Shown here in pieces: positions 36,915-48,035 of a stretch of DNA of 64,000 bases. Location of the stretch: assembly GCA_000697665.1 (NCBI GenBank), contig KL197716.1, positions 1,434,673-1,498,672 of the forward strand, read 5' to 3'. Under the pieces are notes generated by a model. The model was not told the origin of the DNA. It did no database searches and worked only from the letters and a program-made list of their open reading frames with translations. Numbering within the stretch: the stretch's first letter is position 1; each line of letters starts with the position of its first letter. Both the position numbers and the translations under genes were made by a program. The DNA comes from Jaapia argillacea MUCL 33604. Lineage: Eukaryota; Basidiomycota; Agaricomycetes; Jaapiales; Jaapiaceae.

Positions 36915-37169
36915 TATCACGTCTGACAACCCTTTCTGTCTCGGTTCCCGCCACTCCCATCCTTTTTCTTTCTTCTCTTCTTTTTCTCTTTCTTCTGCCT
37001 TCTTTTCTTTCCATAACGGGACAAATTTTGTGACTTTCGTTGACTGTTCTACTTGATGCTGCACTTCTTTTAGTTGCGAAAATAGGTATTGGCGACTTCT
37101 CTTGACTTTTAGTCTCCATTTCGCGACTTTGGCTGACTTTTGTTTTTACTGAGAATGAGGTGTACACGT

Positions 37170-37739
37170 ACACTTCCATCGCCACTATACATTCCATATC
37201 AACAAACGCTTCATTGACACACTCTAACCCTCCTTCCCAGATCTGGACTTCCAAGGTTCCCACCGAATATTGCTGGAGGATTCGTGTGCTGCTGGTGAAG
37301 TATCTTCGATGGCGTATTGGAGATCGCCGGGGGAGATGTCGAGGCCGGCGATGAAGCTTGGGTAAAGGTCGAGGGGGTCTTGCGAGGGGGCGAGGAACTG
37401 TGAGGTCGGACATTGGGTTGATTCTGCCGGATCTGTTGGTGGGAGAGGGACGGGCGGCGGTAGCCAAGGCGCTGGGCGAGCTAAACAAGCGAGGAGAGAC
37501 CCTTCGCTACATCCAATATCAAGAATCTGTATATGATCCTGTCAGAGTTGTTAGGTCAATGAGAGTGTTGGTTTGCATACGGAAGTAACATGGTACTTTC
37601 GCATCTGGTCGAGCACCCATATCCTTCTCTGCAAGAAGAGTGGCGGGAACAAGGAAACTTTCGGTTCCTGTGCTGCCTCATGATCGTCGTTTGAAATCGA
37701 TGGAATTCCAACTTCGGGAACGACAAAGTCACCGGGCAT
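37170..37739 (-). pseudogene. hen1: hen1-like small-RNA 2'-O-methyltransferase, truncated
   Basis: HEN1 enzymes methylate the 3'-terminal ribose of small RNAs. Exon 1 (37581-37739) starts MPGDFVVPEV and contains SLFPPLFLQRRIWVLDQM, the usual opening of fungal Hen1. A 42-bp intron (37580-37539) leads to ILDIGCSEGSLLACLARPAP, the SAM-binding motif I, in which the usual third-position Gly (GCGEG) reads Ser. GLDISPGDLQYAIEDTSP (motif II region) follows. One base appears missing at about 37252-37256, between RWEP and LEVQIWEGGLE, shifting the frame. The protein fades out after CIVAMEV; the metal-binding EVIEHL..H region and everything downstream are absent. A host gene broken by a frameshift and loss of its 3' half. 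Confidence 0.7.
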
Positions 37740-38140
37740 TCCTGCTGTTGTGTCCAAGTTGTGTCGATGGACCGTAACGTAGTGAGATACAAGGAACTAG
37801 AACGAACACATTATTCCACTGAACTCAATCGAGCCTCGAGGACAAGAAACAGCAACTCCTGATTCGGCAGCCCTCAAGCTATACATATCTCGACAGGGGA
37901 CGTATGTACCATACCTCATACAGAGCTATTCTTTACACAACACATCGCACGCACGTTTAAAAAACACAGACTAGCCCAAAGTACGAAGGCTGCCAAGAAT
38001 CGAGATCATTAAATAAGGGGTAAAGCACCTTTGTGAAAGCGTACCGAGTAAATCAGCGGGGTCACCAATGCACAAGGTGCATAATAATAACGATATCGCT
38101 CATAACTGGACAGAGCAAGTGGGACAGAATCAAGAAAGGG
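37740..38140. other. Intergenic gap before the bsd2-like gene
   Basis: 400 bp between the hen1-like start and the 3' end of the bsd2-like gene; no frame, repeat or RNA gene seen. Confidence 0.5.
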
Positions 38141-39591
38141 TCACAACAATCCAGCCGCCCTCAAGTCTCTAGCTAACCTCTCCTCTGCAGCCAGAGCGGC
38201 CCTGTGGTCAGAGCTCCTCCGTCTGTTCTCCTCGCCCGTGGATGTGATGCCAAACACGAGTTCGAGATTCCGGCGAACAGCGAGGTCACGCTCGACATCC
38301 TCGGGCGTGAGCGGTACCGAGTTGCGGGAAGCTTTGATGGAGGATTCCCAGCGCTTGACACGCCAGAAGCCGACCAAGGATGAAAGGAGGAGGAACCATC
38401 CTGTAGCAAGGCAAGAATGCTTAGTCCGACTTGCAAGGGAAGAAGGCGCGAAAGACGCTCACCCATAGTCATGAGAAGGAACGCAATCCACTCTCTCGAT
38501 GTAAAACCTCCAGCAAACGGTGCTCCATAATCCAGAGGCGAACCCGTCACATTCCCAGTGGGCGTCGGAATCGTCCCACTTCCATCGACTGTCTCACTCG
38601 GTTTCTCCAATGGCCACCCCTGAGAGTCATGCCCAAGCAACACACTATCACTTCCATCCCCACCCAACCCCGTATTAGGCTGTGCAATCCTCGAGTAAAA
38701 CCCATATTGAATGAGAGTAAGACCAAGGCCTGCTCGAGATCCGTACTTTGCGGCGTGCGTGGTGTGCAGGAGGTATGTCATGAGGAACCCGACGAATTGG
38801 AAGAAGAAGGAAGTGAAAAGATTGGCAGCGAAAACGAAGATGGAACCAGTTGGGAGGTCGTCTACGATAATCTCGGAGGGATCAAGGGGACCTGGGGCGT
38901 GGACAGTTGTCTCCCAGTATGGCGGGACGGCGTCGGCTTGGGCAGATGCATACGTCTGATAAGGATTGTGTCAGTTCAAACGAGTCAAGGCCTCGAGTAG
39001 CATGGGCCAACGTACTGGAGGAGCATCCTTCTGCGCCTCCTCGGGCACCAGATAAATATTCCCAGCTTCGTCATGGATCTGCAACGGCCTAGTGGGTTTG
39101 GCCATCACATTCGAAAACACACCATCATTATCCGTTCCCCCTCCTAATGCTCTCGTGGCAGGATGGCTTGGATCCGATGTGGGGAGCCGAGAATAGTGCG
39201 TCGGCAACAATGCGCCGACTGCTCTCCGGAAAATTGACGCACGAGGAGCATGGGAGGTCGTATTCGCTCTGGTAGGCGTGGGTGGGGAGGGTAAGACTCC
39301 ATTTGAGTTACCATACTCATTTGGTAGAGCCAAGGCAGAGGGAGGAGGTGGCGATCCCGGTGGTGGGTAATCGTAGTCGCGCTCGCGTTCAAAATCGTAA
39401 AAGCCAGGAACTGCAGGAGTGCCAGCGCCGACGCTGACACCATGGTGGATATCGTCGACTACAGTGCCATTCGTGTGAGTGAGAGGGGTAGATTCAAACC
39501 CTTCGTCATCACTCTCGAAAGCATCGTCCATTTCGTGCTCCACGTCCGGCGCAGAGCGCGGATTGGGGATAGGAGCGTAGCCAGCAGGCAT
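38141..39591 (-). CDS. bsd2: Bsd2/Ndfip-like membrane adaptor
   Basis: 442 residues from exons 39016-39591, 38463-38955 and 38141-38400; introns of 60 and 62 bp with matching phases. Bsd2 (DUF2370) proteins are Golgi/endosome membrane adaptors that bring cargo such as metal transporters to Rsp5/Nedd4-type ubiquitin ligases. The N-terminal ~190 residues are acidic and Pro-rich and face the cytosol. A PPTY motif (191-194), the WW-domain ligand, is formed exactly across the first splice junction. Family signature follows: VPPYWETT, IIVDDLPTGSIF, TYLLHTTHAAKYGSRAGLGL. Three membrane segments are visible at about 231-255, 267-281 and 347-368. The C-terminus is a charged tail (RDLAVRRNLELVFGI). It looks intact and lies in the same direction as the C3HC gene upstream of it. 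Confidence 0.88.
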
Positions 39592-40081
39592 ACTTCAAAC
39601 TTCAATCCTCGGCCGACCGCCACTCCAGGTAAAGGGGAAAGAAACGAAAGATAGGGAGAGACGGGATGATGGATAAGGGCAGAGGCAAGATGTAGAGCGA
39701 ATCTGACGACAGAGCCAGGGCAGGCTGTCGTCGCCTGATGTGATGGAAGCGACAACAAAACCTGGCGCCTATCAAGGCTGCAGCAGCCGAGCACACTGCG
39801 CTTGCTGATTTCTTGCCAAGGTACTCGACGACCGAGGCCGTGTGCAAAAAAATAAAGCTGAATTTGTATTTCCAGCTCTAAGACTCTTTTTCCTACAGGC
39901 ACATCAAAGATAGGAGGAGGTGGGTGAGAAAAGGGAGAACGGCAAATCGCAAACGGGACTCCTCGTTCGAATGCCATGTGCACGACACCAAGCAGAAAAT
40001 ATAAGATGCCACAATGGATGGAGTGAACAAAATCGTGATACAACAGGAGCAATGAACGCAATCATCCACAGGATGCAACAA
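39592..40081. other. Intergenic region upstream of bsd2
   Basis: 490 bp between two minus-strand genes: promoter of the bsd2-like gene and terminator side of the C3HC gene. CpG content is visibly higher than in the transposon regions. No separate gene is supported. Confidence 0.5.
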
Positions 40082-42307
40082 TCAGCCCAACAACCCCTTC
40101 ACATACTTTAACAACTCCTTTCCCTGCAAGCATCCGGATTAGTTCAAAACATCAAACACGTTTTAAACCCACGTACCCCACGCGATTTGACACCGGCCAC
40201 CATAGCTTCGACGCCATCTACCTCCATCTCCAACTCATCACCTCCTCCACCTCCACTGCCGTCTGTTACTTCCCCTCTTACGGCACCGCTACTAGCCGTC
40301 CGCCTCCCAACCCTTCTCCTTCCCATATCATACCTCGCCACAACCTGCAAAATGGCTCTCCAGCCTTCAACCGGCCCCGGCCCCTGTCCACTACCGCCGC
40401 TTGCGAATTGCGCCATGATAGCCAAATTGCTGGTAGTGTTTGTTGTAGAAGAGAGAGATGTCGTCGAGGAGGAGGAAGGGACCGGAAGAGAGGGTACGAT
40501 ACTGGACTTGACGACATACGGGCAGTAATTCCGATGTTCGAGTAGTAGGTCAAAAGGTCTTTGTTGACGTTCAGATCGAGCAGTCGTTTTCGAAGCAGCC
40601 GCAGAGTCTGTCGTTGCATCAGACCCGGATGCATGCGCCGGCATAGAAGGGGTAGGAGGGGCGAAAGCCCATAGGCCAACCCTCCGTTGACAGAGCGAGC
40701 AGTGCAACAGCGTCGAATCACGTTTGGCGGTATGCCCTTCCCCTCGGGTTATCCCATGCTCGGACAATGGATGTTCGGATGACGTCCGACTGCGATTATG
40801 CGATCCTAGTCGTTTAGGAGCCGATATTGTCAATGTTGAGGGGCCAGGGGTTGGTGTACTATCTCGTGAACGTACAGAAGAAACGGAGGGTGCTCGACTG
40901 TGTGTTGGAGCCGTGGGTGCGACGGATGAAGCGCGGGAAACAGACGTTGAGATGGAGGAAGAAGTACGTCGGGCCGCGGGCGGTGGAGGTGGAGCAGGAG
41001 GTGCGACGTCCCAACCAAAGAAGGATGTCAGGATGGCAGTTTCGCTTGGTTCAATCTCTGCCGCTGGGGGTTGGTGTGTTTCGGGTTCAGGTGTTGATGA
41101 TGACTCAGAGTCCGCAATTGGAGGGAAAGGAGGGAGGATAGAGGATATTACACTTCGAAGGGACTGGAGTTGACTTGAAGTCTGTCGCGACGTGAGTCCG
41201 TTAGGACATTGATAATTAATACGAATGGAGAAATGAACCTACGAGTGGGTGTCGGATTTGTACACCTTGTAGAAGGCGAGTCAGTCTTACTGCTCGAGTC
41301 TTAATTTCTCGAGCCATTAAGGCTGGCGTTTGAAGAGGTATTCGGTAGATAGAGTCTACAACCCTATCAGGCCTGAAACACAGTTAGGCACATTGACCAC
41401 CACTTACCGTCACACTGTCTGGTCTTCCACGGGCAACCATCCTTGTGATTGTCAACGAGCGACGCCCTTTGCTTCTCGACCAAAGCATTCGCTATAACAA
41501 AGGCAAAATGTTCGAAACTGGGCACGCAGGTTGAGGATTGACACCTGAAAACGTACCTGCATCCCTAGACATGCCCTCCCTTCCAGCGACGACCCATGAA
41601 GCATTACACATCCCACAAACCAGCCGCTCCTTCCCATCATTCATCCATCCACATTTGGCTACTGCCACAGCATCAATGGCACTTGGTTTGCTGGAATAAG
41701 TCGGGAGTTTGAACGTTCCCAAGCGCAACATAAAGGATTGTGTGGACGAGGGTCTATAATCGCCATATGAAGGAGAAGAAACGATATTTGCGTGGCTAAG
41801 GTTTGGGAGTTTGAAGGGGATTGCTTTGCGCGTGCGTGCAGCTGTACGAGCTAGGATGGCTGCCAGGTGGGGAGTCTTCGCAAGAGTTTCCGACTTTGCT
41901 CCTGGTTCGCTGTATAAAGCAGATGCAGAGGGGCAAGGAAGGGAAGGAGACTTGACTCAGCCACCAGGAACGAATAAGTTCTTTGGAATGGACCACTGAC
42001 GAGGAAGACTTTGGCGCCTTTGTCTTGATCCCATACTTTGCCAAAGTGGAATATAAGGACCGTGCCGTCCGAGCTCGCTTTGCCTGCGGAGGTTCGAGTG
42101 TAGGATCCGGGATGGGTGCAACTGCCTCATCTAAAGTTTGGATAGCGTCGTCGAGTTTGCGCTAGAGTCCGAGAGTCAGCTCGTGGTTGAATTCGGAGGT
42201 AGATGGAACCATACTTTCATACTGTTGTTCGACGGCGAGGATAAAAGACCTGCTGCGTCTTCGTTCACCATTGTATCTGCTGTGGCTTGAGTAGCCGTGA
42301 CGCTCAT
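40082..42307 (-). CDS. rsm1: C3HC zinc-finger protein, Rsm1/NIPA family
   Basis: Seven exons (42215-42307, 42001-42161, 41557-41909, 41408-41491, 41243-41355, 40177-41181, 40082-40123) give exactly 617 codons including the stop, with introns of 52-91 bp. The family includes fission yeast Rsm1, linked to mRNA export, and human ZC3HC1/NIPA, a nuclear-envelope protein. The C3HC finger is clear: YRPSSTQSF and LGTFKLPTYSSKP lead to AVAKCGWMNDGKERLVCGMC and NHKDGCPWKTRQC (C183, C186, H218, C222). A Ser/Pro-rich linker follows, then a second finger-like CSLCQRRVGLWAF and the closing KELLKYVKGLLG. Start MSVTATQATADTM. It looks intact; nuclear location is inferred from the family. Confidence 0.88.
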
Positions 42308-42747
42308 GGTTGCAGAAAAGAAGGTGCGCCACGCGATCTGGCAATGGGCGAGGTTCGAACCAACGAGTCCACTGATTAACTTTGCTCAGGCCGGTCCGCC
42401 TCCCGCTTTCCACTTGGACTTAACGTTGAAACCTTGGCTTGTATCCTCGTCCCTCCACGCCCACAGAGTTCGGAGTCCTAGCAGGCGCCGTGAATACTCT
42501 ACCCATTCATTTCCACATCGACTTGGCCCAAGTACACCTTCAAGCCTTCAGATTTTAAAGAACTTAAGCCCCTCCACGATGGAACGCTGATAAGATGTCA
42601 CCCCCTGGACTGATATGGGTGCCTTGCGCCCACAAAAGATCACACCGGGAGGCAAAGCAGTGATAATCCCCCATGCGAGATATTGCAAGCCACAGCAGCT
42701 ATCTTTCCTCCATACGCCACTCGACTTGATATTGAAAGTACTCGTCG

Positions 42748-45700
42748 ATGCCTCCCAACTGGAATGAACGCCTTTCTCAGTTCATCCTCATCTTGAGGAC
42801 GGCCCAGACAGCAGCGCAGTTCGCCCCATTTCCACAAGTTCAGCAGGTGACTGGACTAGTTTTACAGCTCCTCGAGTCTGTTGATGTAGGTGATTCGATT
42901 TCTTGAACCCCGTTCTCCTGAATCATCGCTTTGTTTCGGTTACATCAGAAGGTCCAACGGTGGAAGGGAGACTGCGAGTGCCTGGCATTACGAGCACTTG
43001 AGATGGTCTCCACGATCCTATCTGAATCACTGAATCACGGCCCTCTGTCGTTGGAGATGGAGTCGAGGGTGGTGAAGCTAGCCGAGTATGTTGCCGCCAA
43101 TCTCATGTCTGGTACAAGATCGAGAATTGATTGTCTCCGATGTTTTCAGAGTATTGAACGATATCACCCGTTTTATGCGAGAGCAAGCAAAAGCTCCGTT
43201 TTTGCGTCGGTTCTTGCGGCAAGTGAACATCCAAGATCAGCTCGACAGTTGCCGCGTACGGCTCGAAGATGCCTTCAAGCTTTTTGATGTATGTTTGTGG
43301 ATTCCCTTCTATGCGTGATTCTTACTTCCACTCATACAGTCCACAAGCCTCATTGGCATGCATCGGTCTTTGGACGTATTGCAAAATGTTGCGCAAGAGA
43401 CCAAAAACCTCCAAATCTCGCTCGCCGCTGACATTCGTGGCCTTTCTGGATCACTCGCCTCTGCTAACGACGATGAAGGCGATGTGAGTTGACCTCAAAT
43501 CGTCAACCGTTGAAATTAACGTCGTTTATGTAGTTTCGAGTTTACAAACGTTCCGACATAGACCTTATCGAGAGTCTCGAAACAACTTGCCACGGTAGGG
43601 CAAAAGCCGGTACTTCGCAGTGCATTATCAGATCCCACAAGGCGAAATTGGGAGGTCGGGCTGTGGTCATTCGCACTTACGAAAGGCCTCAATCTGCTCG
43701 GGTAGGGAACTCCCTTCTCCTTCTTTTACCGCGGCCGTTTTCAAACATAGTCGATGTAGGCACGAACGCGAGACATAAGAAATTGGGACCAGATCTTGTG
43801 AGTCTTGAGCCTTGGTGGGTCCCTGCTAATCTCAGCTGCAACTACGATAGGCACCCCACACTTGCGCAGCTACTCGGATATTCAAAGGAAAACTCGACCA
43901 CCCCATTCATAATTCTGAAAGCAGGTGAGATTCCCCCTTCGGATTTAACATACCTTCGTGCCTGTATCATCATCCCCGAATGGTCATCATAGGGACTATC
44001 ACAGCCGAAGAATTCCTGTCGAACATGGATCCGATTTCTCAGTTGGGGCACATTTGTCGCATTGTATACTCTCAGTATTTGTTCAACTTCATACGCATCT
44101 AATGGACATTGGTTATTTTCATCTGTAGACTAGGGAATATATGGTTCGTGCTCTACTTCCTCGCCTACGCCAACTTGATTAATAGCCTTTCTCACAGGAA
44201 GCTCAGCGCTATCTAGCGGAACACAATCTCAATTGGCGAGGTTACAACGTGAGTGGTTGCGCGAGACCACCAACATTGCTGTTAATTCCTCCTCAGCCTT
44301 TTCGAGACCTAAGGGGTCGTCCAGCATCCACGCTGGACCATAATGGTCATCTCATACTTTCCTCCTCAATTGTCAGAGATAGTTTCCCTACCTGTGGTTT
44401 CGATGGGGTAAGGCTCGCGCCGGTGCGTGACATTCACTCTGCTGGAGGTACTGCACAGAACCGAAGTGTTTTGACAGGACGGCCTCGACGTGGGATACCT
44501 TAACTGGCATACAATCCGTGGAGAGGAGTTTGTTGTCAACTTATTGCTTCATCCTTCTGAATCACCCTCAAGATCATTGGGGGAACGGAATCAACGGGGA
44601 GCAGTTCGACATGACATCTCGCTTGTATCGGGGAGTTGAACAAGCAATTTCAAAATACACTCCAGACTCCGAAAGTGGTGCACGACTTGTCTTGAGCCAT
44701 TGGTTGGACTTGATCGCAGGCTTGCCGCCTCCTCGGTTCACTGCGTACGCGTCCAGTGGTATCAATCTCGGTGATGTCATCTTTTGCGACGACATCTTAC
44801 CTTGGGGCGAAATTTCACCTTCCAACAATATCTTACCTTCACGAGCCAGTATTTTCCCTGTCTTGGGTTCCTATTCCACTACCCATACCGTAGCCCGCTC
44901 CTGTGGGCCCGTGGAAGAGTCAGATCCTCGCAAGTATCTTCAGATGTGTGAGCCCTGAATCCATCTACTAACGGGCAATTTTTAGTGAATACCCGGCCAA
45001 AAGATGTCGATATTTCCTCTCTAGGTGGGAACCACATACAGGGTTCGTCCCGCATCAGCTCCCATTGTTTCCGCGAGGGTTGGACAAGGTTTGTTTCTCT
45101 TTACATCGGTAACGTACATGCCATGATTTTGAATGGTGATCCAGCCTGGAGTACGAGCACACTTGTTCTCGGTGCTTGGACAAGTCCTTGTGTTCAAGGG
45201 AGTGCTTCCGCTCTCGACACTGTTATCCCAATACCAAGCAGGCCTTCGCAGAGCTCTCGGTTTTAGGCAAACACACCGCCGCGAAGTATGGACACCCGCT
45301 GCACTCTATCGGGATAGGTAACCTCTGGGTCATTCTGCAATCCGTTGTTATTGACTGCGTAAACCCACAAGTACAGTCACCGCAGTCGAAAATACACTTT
45401 CCTTTGAAAACTTGGATGTGGAAGAGAAGGCAGATCAGGAGATGCCTCCAAAGCCATCTGTCCTGTATTTGCACATCCGCGACTCGGTTGAAGGTGTACC
45501 ACCTGCAAGTTATTGGTCGGAATCGAGCCAGCCTGGCCCCAATGAAACATTTCAAGTTGTGAACCGTGCAAGGCCGTACCTCATACCCAGAGCACACTGT
45601 GGGGAAATTACACTGGACAGTGATTGGACCGACGACGAAGGTTATGTCTACAAATCCGAGGACGAGGAACATCTCAATTATTACGTGATTGTGAAGAGCA

Positions 45701-45749
45701 ATACGTTCGTTGATGTCCCCATGGCCTCGCATCCCTTGACTCACCTTTA
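42748..45749 (+). CDS. MLKL-like helical plus kinase-like protein, copy 1
   Basis: Nine 5' exons fit in phase: 42748-42885, 42949-43085, 43150-43288, 43340-43483, 43534-43701, 43760-43797, 43851-43924, about 43993-44059, and two short ones to about 44250. The start is MPPNWNERLSQFILILR. The first ~200 residues are helical (LVLQLLESVD, ALRALEMVSTIL, MREQAKAPFLRRFLR), like the four-helix MLKL-type region of many mushroom proteins. A kinase-like part follows: FRVYKRSDIDLIE, VVIRTYE where the lysine strand is expected, HPTLAQLLGYS and TPFIILKAG; catalytic HRD and DFG motifs are not seen, so a pseudokinase is likely. Later blocks (ARLVLSHWLDLIAG, VLYLHIRDSVEGVP) belong to the same gene, but joins after 44250 are unresolved and some decay is possible. 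Confidence 0.5.
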
Positions 45750-46395
45750 AATATCCTTGCTTTCTAGTCAGGCCATCGAGGTTGCTAAATTTTCCCTATT
45801 GGAGTGGGCCTTTATTGAATGCTTAGGCAGAAATTTCTCAGGGTTGAGCTGAGAGGGTTGAGGTGGAATTTGAAGTAAACTATGTGGGCTAAATCGACGA
45901 ACACGCCTTCTTGTGGCAATCTGCCGTGAATCTGCGATTGGCCTTGCAGGACCGCCTCCCATTTTGTGGGAAAGAAAGTACGCCACGCATTTTCAGAATG
46001 TAGCCGAGATTCGAACCAACGATGTGACTGTTCACAGGCACCTCCGAACGGTAGGTAGGTATGTAGGTATATTCCAGTACGGTCCCGATGTTCGAAACAC
46101 TGGTTTCCGCCGCCAATCGTGCTGTACCCTGAATTCTTGACAGCCATCATCCGTGACCGAGACCCCCGAATGGGTTCAAGCCTCGACATGATGAAGTAAG
46201 TACACTGATAAAATTCCACCGCAGTGTACCGCCTGGATAGAGATGGGTGCCTTGCTCCCATAATTTACAAAAGATCACGCCAGGAGGTAAAGCTGTGCTA
46301 ACTAGCGCCAACCTCCCGCGCAGGGGCTATCCGTCTATAGCGACTATCTCCCCTCCTCGCAAAGTCACTCGACTCGGCATTGAAAGTACTCCTCG
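45750..46395. other. Spacer between the tandem gene copies
   Basis: It contains a degraded last exon of copy 1 (about 45770-45860, EVAKFSLLEWAFIECLGR in frame) and the duplicated 5' flank of copy 2. A tRNA-like GGTTCGAATC box on the minus strand near 46010 recurs at 42360 but does not form a tRNA. Confidence 0.45.
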
Positions 46396-47979
46396 ATGCC
46401 TCCAAACTGGAACGAACACCTTTCTCAGTTTATCCTCATCTTGAGGACGGCCCAGACAGCCGCGCTGTTCACCCCGTTTCCCCAAGTCCAGCAGGTGACT
46501 GGACTTGTCTTGCAGCTCCTCCAGTCTGTTGATGTACGTGGGTTGGTTTCTTGAACCTCCCTTCCGCTGAATCGTCGCATTGTTTCGGTTACATCAGAAG
46601 GTCCGACGGTGTAAGGGAGACTGCGAGAGCCTGGCATTACGAGCACTTGAGATGGTCTCCGTGATCTTATATGAAGCTCAGAATCATGGACCTCTGTCGC
46701 CGGAGATGGAATCGAGGGTGGTGAAGCTAGCCGAGTATGTCGCCGCCGATCTCACGTCTGGTGCGAGATCGAGAGTTGACTGCCTTCAATGTTTCCAGAG
46801 TATTGAACGATATCACACATTTTATGCGAGAGCAAGCAAAAGCTCCGTTTTTGTGTAGGTTCTTGCGACAAGTGAACATCCAAGATCAGCTTGACAGTTA
46901 CCGCGTACGGCTCGAAGATGCCTTCAAGCTCTTTGACGTATGTTTGTGGTTACCTTCTGTGCGTGATTCTTACTTCCACTCATACAGTCCACAAGCCTGA
47001 TGGGCGTGCAACGGTCTTTGGACTCATTGCACAATGTTGCGCAAGAGACCAAAAACCTCCAAATCTCGCTCTCCACTGACATTCGTGGCCTTTCTGGATC
47101 ACTCTCCTCTGCTATCGACGACGACGGCGATGTGAGTTGCCGTCAACCCATCAACCATTGCAATTAACGTGATTTATATAGTTTCGAGTTTACAAACGTT
47201 CCGATATAGACCTTATCGAGAGTCTCGAAACAGCTTACCACGGTAGAGTAATATCCGGTACTTTGCAGTGCATCATCAGATCCCACAAGGCGAAATTGGG
47301 AGATCGGGTTGTCGTGGTTCGCACTTACGAAGGGCCTCAATCCGCTCGGGTAGGTAACTCCCCTTTCATTCTTTTGATACCGTTGTTTTACCACATAGTT
47401 GATGTAGACACGAGCACAAGACATAAGAAATTGGGGCCAGATTTGGTGAGTCTTGAACCTCGGTGGGTCCCCGCTAAACTCAGCTACTACTAAGATAGGC
47501 ACCCGACACTTGCCCAACTGCTCGGGTATTCTAAGGAAACGTCGGCCATCCCTTTCATAGTCCTGAAAGCAGGTGAGGCTCCCCAATCGGATTTAGCACC
47601 CTTCGTTCTGTATCATCTTCCCTAAATGTTCATCACAGGAACCATCACTGCAGAAGAATTTATGTCGAATATGAATCCAATTTCTCAGGTGGGGCACGCT
47701 TGTCGCATGGTATGGTTCAAGTTTTCCATCAAATTACTACGGTCTCTAACGGGCAGTTGTCATTGCTGATAGACCCGGGAATATATGGTTCGTTTTTCCG
47801 TTCCTCACCTGGGCTAACCTGGGTGATGGTCATTCCTACAGGATGCTCAGCGCTATCTAGCGGAACACCATCTCACCTGGCAAGGTTTCGACGTGAGTAT
47901 CAGAGTATTTGTCACGAGAGCGTCAAGCTCACCGATAATTTCTGGTCAGCCCTTTCGAGACAACTTGGATCATCCAGTT
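46396..47979 (+). pseudogene. MLKL-like/kinase-like gene copy 2, 5' half
   Basis: Exon by exon match to copy 1 (MPPNWNEHLSQFILIL, ALRALEMVSVILYEAQNHG, MREQAKAPFLCRFLRQVN, FRVYKRSDIDLIESLETAYHG, VVVRTYEGPQSAR, HPTLAQLLGYSKETSAIPF, TAEEFMSNMNPIS, DAQRYLAEHHLTWQGF). It is cut within the exon that follows the intron after WQGFD by the inverted-repeat element at 47980 and resumes at 59455. A split host gene; otherwise still readable. Confidence 0.6.
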
Positions 47980-48035
47980 TCATCAGGAAAATCCCTAAAT
48001 GAGAATTGTCGAAAATTGGCGACAATTGAGTGCCA

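Larger units (their letters stand above)
42310..47979 (+). repeat. Tandem duplication of a ~3.65 kb unit
   Basis: Unit 1 runs from about 42310 to 45960 and unit 2 from about 45961 to 47979, resuming at 59455-61000. Matching landmarks: CGCCACGC with TTCGAACCAACGA (42330-42365 and 45980-46022), AAAGATCACACCGGGAGG against its partner near 46270, start ATGs (42748 and 46396) and every resolved exon boundary. The left edge of unit 1 lies in or just upstream of the first exon of the C3HC gene, so the duplication includes its promoter side. Confidence 0.7.

Noticed and set aside
36847-37488. 213-codon minus-strand frame overlapping the hen1-like gene
   Set aside because: It runs through an intron-like and CT-rich stretch and into the MITE; only its IWEGGLECVNEAF part belongs to a real protein, in the hen1 context.
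39602-39847. Antisense frames around the bsd2-like promoter
   Set aside because: They have no motifs, and the region fits as intergenic DNA between two well-solved genes on the same strand.
42330-42395. tRNA gene suggested by a GGTTCGAACC box on the minus strand, repeated near 46010
   Set aside because: The surrounding bases do not form a T-arm stem or a cloverleaf, and the box lies in a duplicated promoter-side segment.
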